From Pseudomonadota bacterium (GTDB lineage: Bacteria; Desulfobacterota; Syntrophia; Syntrophales; UBA5619): 23,525 nt of DNA. The notes below the pieces were generated by a model that was not told where the DNA came from, ran no database searches, and saw nothing but the letters and a program-made list of their open reading frames with translations. The DNA lies in assembly GCA_018896355.1 (NCBI GenBank), contig JAHIMW010000177.1:1-23525 (forward strand), read 5' to 3'. The stretch's first letter is position 1. Each line of letters begins with the position of its first letter. The position numbers were made by a program, and so were the translations under genes. Shown one piece after another: positions 1 to 7,739 of this stretch.

Positions 1-230
1 TCGGTATAAAGCCATTCCAGCCTGTTTTCAGAAAGTATGGAAACCATATTTCCCTTCCTGACTCCCAGCGACCAGAGACCAAGGCCTACGGCACGCGCCC
101 GCTCGTAGTATTCGTTCCAGGTGGCGCCGTGCCATGCGCCGCTCATCTTTTTTTCGATGGCAAGACGGTTCCCGTACTTATTGACGCGGTTCCGAAAAAC
201 ATCATTCATGGTTTTTTCTGATAATTCCAT
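1..230 (-). CDS. Acyl-CoA synthetase (AMP-forming), N-terminal part
   Basis: The gene runs off the left edge of the window, so only about 76 N-terminal residues are visible. They read as the start of an AMP-dependent (long-chain type) acyl-CoA synthetase: a short leader, then a segment with AWHGATWNEYYERARA, then VRKGNMVSILSENRLEWLY, which matches the typical 'W..ty.e....v...a.gL...Gv..Gd.VailseNr.eW' opening of FadD15-like enzymes. Such enzymes activate carboxylic acids to acyl-CoA with ATP in the cytoplasm. The ATG at 230-228 is chosen because a G-rich GGGGGATG stretch lies just upstream. The gene follows the acyl-CoA dehydrogenase by 80 bases on the same strand, so the two are probably cotranscribed. 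The catalytic AMP-binding motif lies outside the window, so substrate class is unknown. Confidence 0.75.
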   Translation of the reverse strand, partial: MELSEKTMNDVFRNRVNKYGNRLAIEKKMSGAWHGATWNEYYERARAVGLGLWSLGVRKGNMVSILSENRLEWLYT

Positions 231-310
231 CACTCATCCCCCAGGGTTACACATATGCTGCCTCAGAAATGCCGAAGATAATGAAAAACATGAGCGCGGG
301 GTAAAATGCT

Positions 311-1531
311 TTACTTATAACTCTCAACGTAAGGGTAGTAGCTTTGGACCACGTCCAGCCTTCCCAGTTGTCCGCCGCCCAGCCAGAGCTGGATAATCTT
401 AGAGTCCCTGAGGTATTTTTCCACATGGTAATCACGGGCATAGCCATAGGAACCCATCAGCTCCATAGCCCTGTTGCAGACCATTTCGGTGATATCGCAG
501 GCATACACCTTGGCCGCACTGGTGCGGGCCATAAGGTAATCCTCGCCGGGATTTCCGTATTTCTTTCGGTTGTTGAACATGGCCGCCACGGAGAGGTAAA
601 AGGCGCGCGCCGATTCTATGCCGATGGCCATGTCGGCGATCATGGCTGCCTGAAGGGAATGGTTTCGGACGGGCTTCCCTCCATAGTATCTTGTCCGGGT
701 ATGTTCGATGACGATATCCAATACGGCCTGAGCGTTTCCCAGCGTCATGGGTGCGCTCATGAGCCGTCCCCAGGCTACGTTATTCCTGAAAAGCCGCCAG
801 TCAATGCCGGGTCCCCCGGCTCGATATTCTTTGGGCACCCTCACGTCGTCGAAGTAGATGGCGGCATTGAAGTCCGTCACCTTCATTCCCATCTTTTCTT
901 CCGGCTTGCCAAAGGAAAGTCCGGGGGTATCCTTGGGAACATAGATGAGCGCCATGCCCTCTTCCTTCCGGCCGGCATCCGTTGTGCAGACGACACAATA
1001 GAGATCGGCAACGCCGGCGCCGCTGGGCCACATTTTTTCACCACGGATAACCCATTCATCCCCCTCCAGCCTGGCCTTGGTTCGAATGGTAAGACCATGC
1101 TCCGCCGCATCTTCGATATTGCAGCCTCCAGCCGGTTCGGTAATGGCCAAACAGCCGCAGCGGGGGGTGTCCTCACAGAACATGGGAATGAACTTATCCA
1201 TCAGGACCTTGTTGCGCGCCCCCATCGCTGCAGCCAGACACCAGGGTATGATGAGCGCGTGAAGGGACAGCCCGCTGTCGCCTCGAGATATCTCTTCCGT
1301 GATGGCGCAGATCGTTGTTGCCGATCGGATTCCCAGACCGCCATATTCGGGAGAGAAACCCCGCTTCTGGATGCCGAGCTTCACCAGGCCTTCATAGGCC
1401 TTCTCAAAGACGGCGTAGTCGTCATCCATCTGCATACGAACCGTCATCACCTCTTTGTCAATATACTTACGGATGCTTGTCAACAGGGCCAGATCTTCTT
1501 CCGATGTGATAAAATCTCCATACCTTTTCAT
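311..1531 (-). CDS. Acyl-CoA dehydrogenase family protein, atypical active site
   Basis: This 406-residue protein has the length and order of an acyl-CoA dehydrogenase: an N-terminal helical domain (SPEYGGLGI around 60-68, then EEISRGDSG), a middle beta domain with CLAITEPAGGCN (128-138, the FAD/acyl-CoA strand), and a C-terminal helical domain with ELMGSYGYARDYHVEKYLRD. The family oxidises acyl-CoA thioesters at the alpha-beta bond and passes electrons to ETF. The usual catalytic Glu in the C-terminal YEGT motif is replaced: the segment reads LWLGGG (382-387), with L384 at the Glu position. The alternative Glu used by isovaleryl- and long-chain dehydrogenases (motif ERL) is also absent; the aligned segment reads WGRL, with G255. 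It could therefore be an unusual dehydrogenase, a reductase, or use another base. The start ATG has GGGAG six bases upstream. It probably shares a transcript with the synthetase gene downstream. Confidence 0.9.
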   Translation of the reverse strand: MKRYGDFITSEEDLALLTSIRKYIDKEVMTVRMQMDDDYAVFEKAYEGLVKLGIQKRGFSPEYGGLGIRSATTICAITEEISRGDSGLSLHALIIPWCLAAAMGARNKVLMDKFIPMFCEDTPRCGCLAITEPAGGCNIEDAAEHGLTIRTKARLEGDEWVIRGEKMWPSGAGVADLYCVVCTTDAGRKEEGMALIYVPKDTPGLSFGKPEEKMGMKVTDFNAAIYFDDVRVPKEYRAGGPGIDWRLFRNNVAWGRLMSAPMTLGNAQAVLDIVIEHTRTRYYGGKPVRNHSLQAAMIADMAIGIESARAFYLSVAAMFNNRKKYGNPGEDYLMARTSAAKVYACDITEMVCNRAMELMGSYGYARDYHVEKYLRDSKIIQLWLGGGQLGRLDVVQSYYPYVESYK

Positions 1532-1697
1532 AGCAGCTCCCTTCTTTCCCCTCAGGAACGATTCCTTATATCTTTTTCATGATCTGTGTTCTCCTGATCC
1601 ATTGACTTATTTCAACCATTATCCGTTGGTCCAGTCCCTCACAGAACCGTATCACCCTTATCATAATTATTCTGGAAAGAACATCGATGATAACGGA

Positions 1698-1717
1698 TTG
1701 AAATACAGCATATTCAA
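1698..1717. promoter_or_regulatory. Imperfect palindrome, possible operator
   Basis: TTGAA and TTCAA form the outer arms of a 20-base symmetric element with a 10-base AT-rich centre, about 165 bases upstream of the acyl-CoA dehydrogenase start. Its size suits a TetR- or FadR-like dimer. That role is inferred from symmetry and position only. Confidence 0.25.
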
Positions 1718-1732
1718 TAAGGTTGACCACTT

Positions 1733-1795
1733 GTGTAGTTCAGGAAGTTAAAAATACCACCTCACCTTGAAAAAATCATGCTTAAATAACTACAC
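1733..1795. repeat. Inverted repeat pair GTGTAGTT / AACTACAC
   Basis: GTGTAGTT at 1733-1740 and its exact reverse complement AACTACAC at 1788-1795 are separated by 47 AT-rich bases, with centres 55 bases apart (about five helical turns). They could be paired operator half-sites or the stem of a long hairpin at the end of the aminotransferase transcript. Eight-base matches at this distance can also occur by chance. Confidence 0.25.
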
Positions 1796-1852
1796 GTTTC
1801 ATCTCGTACTCAATGCTCTGGAACTATCAGCCTAATGAACCAAAACAGGTCT

Positions 1853-3103
1853 CTAACCGGCCGTCCGCTCCCTTTCCCGCTCGATCATTCGGGCGAACCG
1901 CATCATGCCTTCTTCGACCTGCTCCGGCGAGATCATGCTGAAACTGGCCCGCATATAATTTTTCAGGCCGCCCGTCGTCGAAAAACTGCTTCCCGGAAGC
2001 AAAATGACGCCCAGGTCCAGGCCGTCCATCTCCATCATGCGACCGGCGTCAAACCGCTCCGGCATTTCAAACCAGAGGAACATTCCTGCCGAGGGAACGT
2101 TGTATCGGATATCGGCCGGCAGCCGTCTCCTGGCCGCGGCGAGGACGGCATCCCGGTTTCGCCGGTAGATTTTGCAATTTTCGCGGATCAGCGCGCGGAA
2201 TTCTTCATGGCTGTGGCTTGCAAGAAAACCGGCCAGCAGCGCCTGATCCATCGCGCTGGTATGCAGATTCGATCCCTGCTTGTAGAGCTGGAAATAACGG
2301 ATGATCTCGGCTGTTCCCGAGGCATATCCGAGTCGCAATCCCGGCGCGAAGATCTTGGAGAAACTGTCCAGACGGACAACCCGTTCCTCCAAGTCAAGCG
2401 ATTGGAGGGTGGGCAAAGGGTCAAGATCTTCCAACTGGATCAGTTGGTAGGGATCGTCTTCCAGGATCAGCAGATCGTATTTTGATGCGAGCTGCAACAG
2501 GTGGCGGCGGCGCTCCAGGGAGAGGGAGACGCCGGCCGGGTTGTTTCCGTTGGGAACGTCGTAGATGAATTTCGGCAGGCTTTCACCGGCGGCTTTTCTC
2601 TTCGAAAGGAGCCCCTCCAGCTCCGCTGTGATCATCCCCTGTGCATCCAGCGGAATCGGAATGAAGCGCTGCGTAAATGCGCTGAAAGCGGCCATGGCGC
2701 CTGGGTAAGCCGGTTCCGACAGCGCGACGCCGTCCCCCTCGTCCAGGAAGAGATAGGCCATGGTATGGAGGCCCTCCTGCGCGCCGTTGAGAACCTGGAT
2801 CTGTTCTCCCTTCAGTTCCACCCCGTCTTTGGCGGCATGCCATTGGATAATATGGGGCTTCAAATCGGCATGGGCGTCGGTCGGACCGTACTGACAGGCC
2901 AGATCCATGGATCCGTCCCGGAGCTGAAACTTGCGGCCGCTCTTGAAAACCACCTCCATGGATGTGAGGGCAAAAGTCTCGGCGTTCGGATAGCCCCCGC
3001 CCAGCGAGATCATGCCCGGCATCCGCATCAGGGGGTTCAGCTTGCGAATCTGTGAGGGTCTCAGGCCCTGCGTCCGCCTGGCCAGCAATGGGTGGATATT
3101 CAT
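1853..3103 (-). CDS. PLP-dependent aminotransferase, class I/II (2-aminoadipate/LysN-like)
   Basis: This 416-residue fold-type I aminotransferase resembles the LysN/2-aminoadipate group, which moves amino groups from various amino acids to a 2-oxoacid. Visible landmarks are ISLGGGYPN (32-40), the GAQEG cofactor loop (107-111), DVPNGNNPAG (182-191), the EDDPY aspartate pair (215-219) and the Schiff-base lysine K250 in DSFSKIFAPGLRLGY. It has no N-terminal GntR/HTH domain, so it is an enzyme and not a MocR regulator. The ATG is preceded by GGGAGA five bases upstream. It starts 73 bases after the importer ATPase on the same strand, so it likely processes the amino acids that this transporter brings in. 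The exact substrate cannot be read from sequence. Confidence 0.88.
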   Translation of the reverse strand: MNIHPLLARRTQGLRPSQIRKLNPLMRMPGMISLGGGYPNAETFALTSMEVVFKSGRKFQLRDGSMDLACQYGPTDAHADLKPHIIQWHAAKDGVELKGEQIQVLNGAQEGLHTMAYLFLDEGDGVALSEPAYPGAMAAFSAFTQRFIPIPLDAQGMITAELEGLLSKRKAAGESLPKFIYDVPNGNNPAGVSLSLERRRHLLQLASKYDLLILEDDPYQLIQLEDLDPLPTLQSLDLEERVVRLDSFSKIFAPGLRLGYASGTAEIIRYFQLYKQGSNLHTSAMDQALLAGFLASHSHEEFRALIRENCKIYRRNRDAVLAAARRRLPADIRYNVPSAGMFLWFEMPERFDAGRMMEMDGLDLGVILLPGSSFSTTGGLKNYMRASFSMISPEQVEEGMMRFARMIERERERTAG

Positions 3104-3176
3104 GAAATTCTCCCGAGAACGGCTTTTTGGAGGAACCTTTCACCGCGTCCGCAATGACAGGGGTAGCGGTTATCGA

Positions 3177-3947
3177 TCAATGCAGGATCTGGCTCAGGAA
3201 GAGTTTGGTCCGATCATGCTGCGGATGATCGAAAAACGCCTGCGGCGTGTTTTCTTCGACAATCTGGCCAAAGTCCATAAACAGAACCCTGTGGGCGACG
3301 CTTTTGGCAAATCCCATTTCATGGGAAACCACGATCATGGTCATGCCCTCTTCGGCAAGGTTGATCATCACATCCAGGACCTCTTTCACCATCTCGGGAT
3401 CGAGCGCCGAAGTCGGCTCGTCAAAGAGCATGATTTTCGGCTTCATGCAAAGGCTGCGGGCAATCGCGACCCTCTGTTGCTGACCGCCGGAAAGCTGTCC
3501 CGGATGCTTCTTCGCCTGTTCTGCAATATGCACCTTTTCAAGATAATACATGGCCGTTTCCTCGGCCTCTTTTTTGGGCACTTTTCTGACCCATATCGGG
3601 CCCAGCGCCAGGTTTTCAAGGATGGTCAGGTGCGGGAAAAGGTTGAAATGCTGAAAGACCATGCCCACTTCTTCGCGGATTTTTTCGATGTTCTTGAGGT
3701 TGCCGGTGAGTTCGATCCCGTCAACCAGAATTTTCCCCTTCTGATGTTCCTCGAGCCGGTTGATACAGCGGATCAGGGTCGATTTTCCGGAGCCTGAAGG
3801 GCCGCAGATTACGATGCGGTCACCTCTGTTCACGGTCAGGTTAATATCATTCAGGACATGTAAATCGCCGAACCATTTATGCAAACCGTAGATTTCAATG
3901 ATCTTATCTTCAGAAGGTCTGTTACTTTTGATCGATTCGCCGTTCAT
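3177..3947 (-). CDS. aapP: Amino-acid ABC transporter, ATP-binding protein (AapP/GlnQ type)
   Basis: This 256-residue cytoplasmic ATPase powers the importer encoded just upstream. It has Walker A GPSGSGKST (49-57), the Q-loop region VFQHFNLFPHLT, the signature LSGGQQQR (152-159), Walker B IMLFDE (172-177) and the switch histidine H209 in VVSHE. Its best match is the polar amino-acid family (GlnQ, AapP, YhdZ). The start is supported by AAGGATGGAAAG upstream. It lies 41 bases after the second permease gene; a small TGAAG/CTTCA hairpin may sit in that gap. It is the last transporter subunit gene before the aminotransferase. Confidence 0.93.
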   Translation of the reverse strand: MNGESIKSNRPSEDKIIEIYGLHKWFGDLHVLNDINLTVNRGDRIVICGPSGSGKSTLIRCINRLEEHQKGKILVDGIELTGNLKNIEKIREEVGMVFQHFNLFPHLTILENLALGPIWVRKVPKKEAEETAMYYLEKVHIAEQAKKHPGQLSGGQQQRVAIARSLCMKPKIMLFDEPTSALDPEMVKEVLDVMINLAEEGMTMIVVSHEMGFAKSVAHRVLFMDFGQIVEENTPQAFFDHPQHDRTKLFLSQILH

Positions 3948-3988
3948 AAAATCTTTCCATCCTTAGGGTTGAAGTGGCTTTACCGCCT

Positions 3989-5080
3989 TCAGGTTTGCAG
4001 CTCTTTTTCAAGGCGGCGGCTGTAATTCGACATCGAATAACAGCAGACAAAATAGATCAATGCCACGAAGAGATAGGCTTCGGGACTGAACCCCATCCAC
4101 GACGGGCTGGCCAGCACGGACTTTGTTGTTTTGAGAACATCATAGAGGGCGATGATCACGACAAGGGATGTGTCTTTGAAGGCCGAAATCAGGATTCCGA
4201 CCGATGGCGGAATGACGATTTTAAGCGCCTGCGGCAGAACGATGAGCCGCATTTTCTGAACGTAATTCAGCCCAAGCGATTCTGCGGCTTCATACTGGCC
4301 TCTGGTAATGGCCTGGAGTCCCCCCCTCACGACCTCGGCGATGTAGGCCGCCGTAAAAAGGATGATCGCCGCCTGGGCGCGGATGATTTTGTTCACCGTC
4401 ACTCCTTCCGGGAAGAACAGCGGAAACAGGACCGCGGACATGAACAACAGGCTGATTAGTGGAACCCCCCGTATCAGCTCGATATAGAGAATGCAGATCG
4501 TCTTGACGGCCGGCATCTGGGATCTCCTCCCCAGCGCAAGAAGAACCCCCAGCGGATATGCCGCAAACATCCCGAAAAAAGAGAGCATCAATGTCAGAGG
4601 CAAACCGCCCCATTGATCGCTATCGACGGGGGTCAATCCGAAAAGCCCTCCTTTCATCAGAATACCCATGATCGACAGGCCCGCAATCCAGATGTAACCG
4701 AAGGATCTATTCCAATGATTCCTGTTTTTGCTGTAAAGGAGAAGACCGATCAGCATGATCATCGCGACAAACGGCCGCCAGTGCAGTTCGTGGGGGTAGA
4801 AACCAAAAAGGATAAACCGTATGTTGGCCGGGATGATCGACCAGCATGCGCCGCTTCCGGCGCGACACTGCTCCGCCGAAGAGAACCAGAGGCTGTCGAT
4901 GAATGCCCATCTTGCAAAGGGCGGAATCACCTTATATAATAAAAAGAGCGTCACGATGGTCAGGATGGAATTAAAAACACCGTTAAACAGGTTCGCCTTT
5001 ATCCAATGCACCACCCCGATACGGATGATCGGCGCCTTTAATCCTTCCTTTTGAATATTGTTTTTTCCCGATTGGGTCAT
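3989..5080 (-). CDS. aapM: Amino-acid ABC transporter permease (AapM type)
   Basis: This 363-residue inner-membrane permease has the typical AapM/YhdY layout. One N-terminal membrane helix is followed by a loop with paired cysteines (SSAEQCRAGSGACW) and FILFGFYPHELHWRP. The C-terminal binding-protein-dependent transport domain carries the EAA-type loop EAAESLGLNYVQKMRLIVLP, which contacts the ATPase, ending in IPPSVG. The start lies only eight bases past the stop of the first permease gene, so translation is probably coupled. It should pair with AapQ to form the heterodimeric channel for a broad range of L-amino acids. Confidence 0.92.
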   Translation of the reverse strand: MTQSGKNNIQKEGLKAPIIRIGVVHWIKANLFNGVFNSILTIVTLFLLYKVIPPFARWAFIDSLWFSSAEQCRAGSGACWSIIPANIRFILFGFYPHELHWRPFVAMIMLIGLLLYSKNRNHWNRSFGYIWIAGLSIMGILMKGGLFGLTPVDSDQWGGLPLTLMLSFFGMFAAYPLGVLLALGRRSQMPAVKTICILYIELIRGVPLISLLFMSAVLFPLFFPEGVTVNKIIRAQAAIILFTAAYIAEVVRGGLQAITRGQYEAAESLGLNYVQKMRLIVLPQALKIVIPPSVGILISAFKDTSLVVIIALYDVLKTTKSVLASPSWMGFSPEAYLFVALIYFVCCYSMSNYSRRLEKELQT

Positions 5081-5088
5081 GGCGCTAT

Positions 5089-6285
5089 CTATCTTTCCAC
5101 AAGAGCCATCTTCTTATTATACCAGTTCATGAAAAGCGAGGTCAGCAAGCTGAAGCAAAGATACACAACCATGATCAGAGAAATCCCTTCGATGGCCTGC
5201 CCGGTCTGGTTGATCGTCGTGCTGGCCACGGAAACAAAGTCGGGGAATCCGATCGCAACGGCAAGAGAGCTGTTCTTGGTCAGGTTTAACATCTGGCTCG
5301 TAAGCGGAGGGATAATCACCCTCAAAGCCTGGGGCAGTATGACAAGGCTGAGGACTTGGCCCGGTTTCAACCCGATCGCCATGGCCGCTTCCGTTTGCCC
5401 TTTGCCGATCGCCTGAATGCCCGCTCGGACAATTTCCGCCACAAAGGCGGCGGTATAAAGAACAAGCCCGATCAAGAGCGCTCCGAATTCCGGGCTCATG
5501 TTCAACCCGCCCGTGAAATTAAAACCCACCAGTTCCGGGACGTTCATCTTGTGAGGCGCCCCGGCAAGCAGCCAGATTGTTAGCGGTAACCCGATCATGA
5601 TCCCGAGCGATAACGTAAAAACGGGGAAAATCTGCCCGGTCCTTTCCTGGCGTTTTCTTGCCCACCGGCGCATGAAATAAACGCCGATACAACCCGCAAC
5701 AAAGGCCATCGCCATGTATGGGTGTGCAGGGTGCCATTCAGGGACCGCAAAAACCAGACCCCTGTTGCTCATAAACACACCGTTCAGCGGTTCTATGGCC
5801 TCCCTTGGCGAAGGCAGGATATCATAAAAAAAGGAGTACCAGAAAAACAGTTGGAGCAAAATCGGTATGTCCTGCATCACCTCGATATAGACAGCCGCAA
5901 GTTTTGAAACGAGCCAGTTTTTTGAAAGCCGCGCAATGCCCAGAAAGGTTCCTAAACAGACGGTAAGGATAATGCCGATGAATGCAACCTTGATGGTGTT
6001 CAACGCGCCGACCAGTAACGCCTTGATATATTTATCGGCGGCGGAATAGGGAATCAGGGATTCGCCGATTTCAAAAGATGCCTCCTTGTTCAAAAATCCA
6101 AAGCCGGTCGCAATGGATTGCCGCTTGAGATTTTCCACCGTATTGCTGAAAAGATAGTACCCGAGAAGTCCGACGATTCCGAGCACCGCAATCTGGTACA
6201 GGATCGCGCGTATTTTCGGGTCATTGATCCAGGCGGCCCTCTGCGCGGCATCTTCTGTTGAAATTACAGGATTGCCCTTTTTCAT
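5089..6285 (-). CDS. aapQ: Amino-acid ABC transporter permease (AapQ type)
   Basis: This 398-residue permease matches AapQ/YhdX in length and layout. It has an N-terminal helix (AVLGIVGLLGYYLF), the periplasmic segment with ATGFGFLNKEASFEIGE, a transport core beginning ALLVGALNTIKVAFIGI, and the ATPase-contacting loop TEAAMAIGLKPGQVLSLVILP followed by IPPLTSQ. It forms the importer channel with the next gene product. No strong Shine-Dalgarno sequence is visible before the ATG, and a stable hairpin (6304-6336) sits about 19 bases upstream, so translation may be restrained relative to the binding protein gene. Confidence 0.92.
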   Translation of the reverse strand: MKKGNPVISTEDAAQRAAWINDPKIRAILYQIAVLGIVGLLGYYLFSNTVENLKRQSIATGFGFLNKEASFEIGESLIPYSAADKYIKALLVGALNTIKVAFIGIILTVCLGTFLGIARLSKNWLVSKLAAVYIEVMQDIPILLQLFFWYSFFYDILPSPREAIEPLNGVFMSNRGLVFAVPEWHPAHPYMAMAFVAGCIGVYFMRRWARKRQERTGQIFPVFTLSLGIMIGLPLTIWLLAGAPHKMNVPELVGFNFTGGLNMSPEFGALLIGLVLYTAAFVAEIVRAGIQAIGKGQTEAAMAIGLKPGQVLSLVILPQALRVIIPPLTSQMLNLTKNSSLAVAIGFPDFVSVASTTINQTGQAIEGISLIMVVYLCFSLLTSLFMNWYNKKMALVER

Positions 6286-6303
6286 TTTTCTCTGGTCGGA
6301 ATT

Positions 6304-6336
6304 GAAGTTCTCCGCGGCAAGCTGCGGAGAATCTTC
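6304..6336 (-). ncRNA. Intergenic hairpin 3, next to the aapQ start
   Basis: GAAGTTCTCCGC and GCGGAGAA(T)CTTC form a 12-base-pair stem with one bulged base and the loop GGCAAGCT. It lies between the binding-protein and permease genes and ends about 19 bases before the permease start codon. It is an RNA structural element, inferred from complementarity; no function is proven. Confidence 0.55.
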
Positions 6337-6370
6337 GATCCTTCTTGGAACAAACCATTTCGTTTTTGCT

Positions 6371-6401
6371 CGCTTACCCTGGGCAAGCCGCGGGGTAAGC
6401 G
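6371..6401 (-). ncRNA. Intergenic hairpin 2 between aapJ and aapQ
   Basis: CGCTTACCC and GGGTAAGCG form a perfect nine-base-pair stem around a 13-base GC-rich loop. The loop shares a GGCAAGC motif with hairpin 3, so the two may be related copies. No U-tract follows, which argues against a simple terminator. Confidence 0.5.
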
Positions 6402-6466
6402 CTCGCGAACGGATTCAAAGAAAGGTCATTGCATGCTTGAGAGCAATCGCGACTGCTCATGAAAAG

Positions 6467-6506
6467 AGCTGACGGCAGCGGAGACAATTCTCCGTTGCCA
6501 TCAGCT
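6467..6506 (-). terminator. Strong hairpin 1 after aapJ (attenuator, stabiliser or terminator)
   Basis: The arms 6467-6484 and 6489-6506 pair over 18 positions with one mismatch and one G-U pair, around the loop CAAT. The hairpin begins 33 bases after the stop codon of the binding-protein gene on the minus strand. Only CTTTTC follows, so termination is probably partial. Such a hairpin behind a binding-protein gene commonly protects upstream mRNA and lowers expression of downstream permease genes; applying that here is inference. Confidence 0.6.
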
Positions 6507-6539
6507 ATCCAAGAAAAACTACGTGGCCATATATGTCTC

Positions 6540-7559
6540 TTATTTAAACGGCGGGGAATACATGAGGCCGCCGTTTTTCCAAAGGGCATTCAAGCCGCGT
6601 TGCAGCTTCAGAGGGGTGTTTTTCCCTACATTTCGCTCAAAAATTTCCCCATAGTTGCCGACCTGCTTGACGATATTGTATGCCCATTTTTCGTCAAGTC
6701 CCAGCGCCTTTCCATTGCCGGGACTAACGCCCAGAAAACGCTGAACGATAGGGTTGGCGCTTTTCAACTGCTCATCAACATTTTTCGAATTGATGCCAAG
6801 CTCTTCCGCCTCAATCATGGCCAGAACGGCATAGGTTACAATGTCTTTCCACTGATTGTCGCCATGGCGCACCGCCGGGGCAAGGGGCTCCTTGGAAATG
6901 ATATCGGGAAGAATGATATAGTCATCCGGTTTCGGCGCCACGGCGCGTGTTCCGGCAAGCTGGGATGCATCGGACGTCAGGACGTCACATCTTCCGGCAA
7001 AAAAGGCTTTGGCAAGCTCCGCGGTGTTTTCAATGACGACCGGTTTCATTTTCATCTTGTGTAGCCTGAAATAATCGGCGACATTGAGTTCGGTGGTGGT
7101 GCCGGGCAGAACGCAAACCGTTGCGCCATCCAATTTTTTTGCCCTTTTGATTTTCAGTTTTTTGGGAACCAGAAAACCCTGACCGTCATAATAGTTGACC
7201 TGGGCGAAATCAAGGCCAAGCTCTGTGTCACGCCCGAGGGTCTGTGTTGCGTTGCGGCACAGGACGTCAATCTCTCCGGATTGAAGTGCGGTAAAACGCT
7301 GAACTGCCGTCAAAGGAATGAATTTAATCTTGTTGGCATCGCCAAACACTGCTACCGCAATAGCACGTCCCGTATCGACATCGAGTCCGCGCCATACCCC
7401 TTTTTCATCCGGCTTTCCAAAGCCGAACAGTTCACCGTTGACACCCACCTGAACAAAACCTTTCGCTTTGACATTGTCCAAGGTCTGTCCGGCAAAAGCG
7501 GCTCCGGACAACGCAACGACAACAGCCATAACCAACAACCATAACTTTGATAGCTTCAT
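6540..7559 (-). CDS. aapJ: Amino-acid ABC transporter substrate-binding protein (AapJ type)
   Basis: This 339-residue protein begins with a Sec signal peptide (hydrophobic LWLLVMAVVVALSGAAFA, cleavage likely after AFA near residue 23). It continues with the hallmarks of AapJ/YhdW: KAKGFVQVGVNGELFGF, WRGLDVDTGRAIAVAVFGD, RFTALQSGEIDVLCRNATQT and YYDGQGFLVPKK. The mature protein should be periplasmic and capture L-amino acids for the AapQMP channel. The start is firm: GGGAGGAGAAAG precedes the ATG. It is the promoter-proximal gene of the importer cluster and is separated from aapQ by a 254-base spacer rich in hairpins, consistent with the need for excess binding protein. The family binds many amino acids, so the preferred ligand is unknown. 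Confidence 0.93.
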   Translation of the reverse strand: MKLSKLWLLVMAVVVALSGAAFAGQTLDNVKAKGFVQVGVNGELFGFGKPDEKGVWRGLDVDTGRAIAVAVFGDANKIKFIPLTAVQRFTALQSGEIDVLCRNATQTLGRDTELGLDFAQVNYYDGQGFLVPKKLKIKRAKKLDGATVCVLPGTTTELNVADYFRLHKMKMKPVVIENTAELAKAFFAGRCDVLTSDASQLAGTRAVAPKPDDYIILPDIISKEPLAPAVRHGDNQWKDIVTYAVLAMIEAEELGINSKNVDEQLKSANPIVQRFLGVSPGNGKALGLDEKWAYNIVKQVGNYGEIFERNVGKNTPLKLQRGLNALWKNGGLMYSPPFK

Positions 7560-7739
7560 CTGCTTTCTCCTCCCTTTTCGTTAGTTGATCGTTTATCCGT
7601 GAAAATGACGAACCATCCCGAAGTCTCTATTCCCATGAAGGCGGGAACCAATAAACCATGATCCACCCCGGCGTGCCGGATCGTGCTTTGAAAAAATGAA
7701 CCGTTCGGATCGCGCCATGAATCCCCTATTTATTCCAAA
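7560..7739. other. Spacer upstream of aapJ
   Basis: This 180-base spacer separates the divergent aapJ gene and the degraded remnant beginning near 7740. It must contain the importer promoter, but I could not place -35/-10 boxes with confidence. No coding frame or repeat is visible. Confidence 0.4.

Larger units (their letters stand above)
1532..1852. other. Gene-free spacer upstream of the acyl-CoA dehydrogenase
   Basis: This 321-base spacer is more AT-rich than its flanks. It lies between the end of the aminotransferase gene and the start of the acyl-CoA dehydrogenase gene, both on the minus strand, so it probably holds the dehydrogenase promoter and the end of the importer transcript. I see no convincing coding frame. 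Two symmetric elements in it are listed separately. No sigma-70 or sigma-54 promoter was clear enough to place. Confidence 0.5.

Noticed and set aside
344..1582. Long plus-strand open frame opposite the acyl-CoA dehydrogenase gene
   Set aside because: It is the antisense of a clear dehydrogenase and has no domain, composition or ribosome binding site of a real gene.
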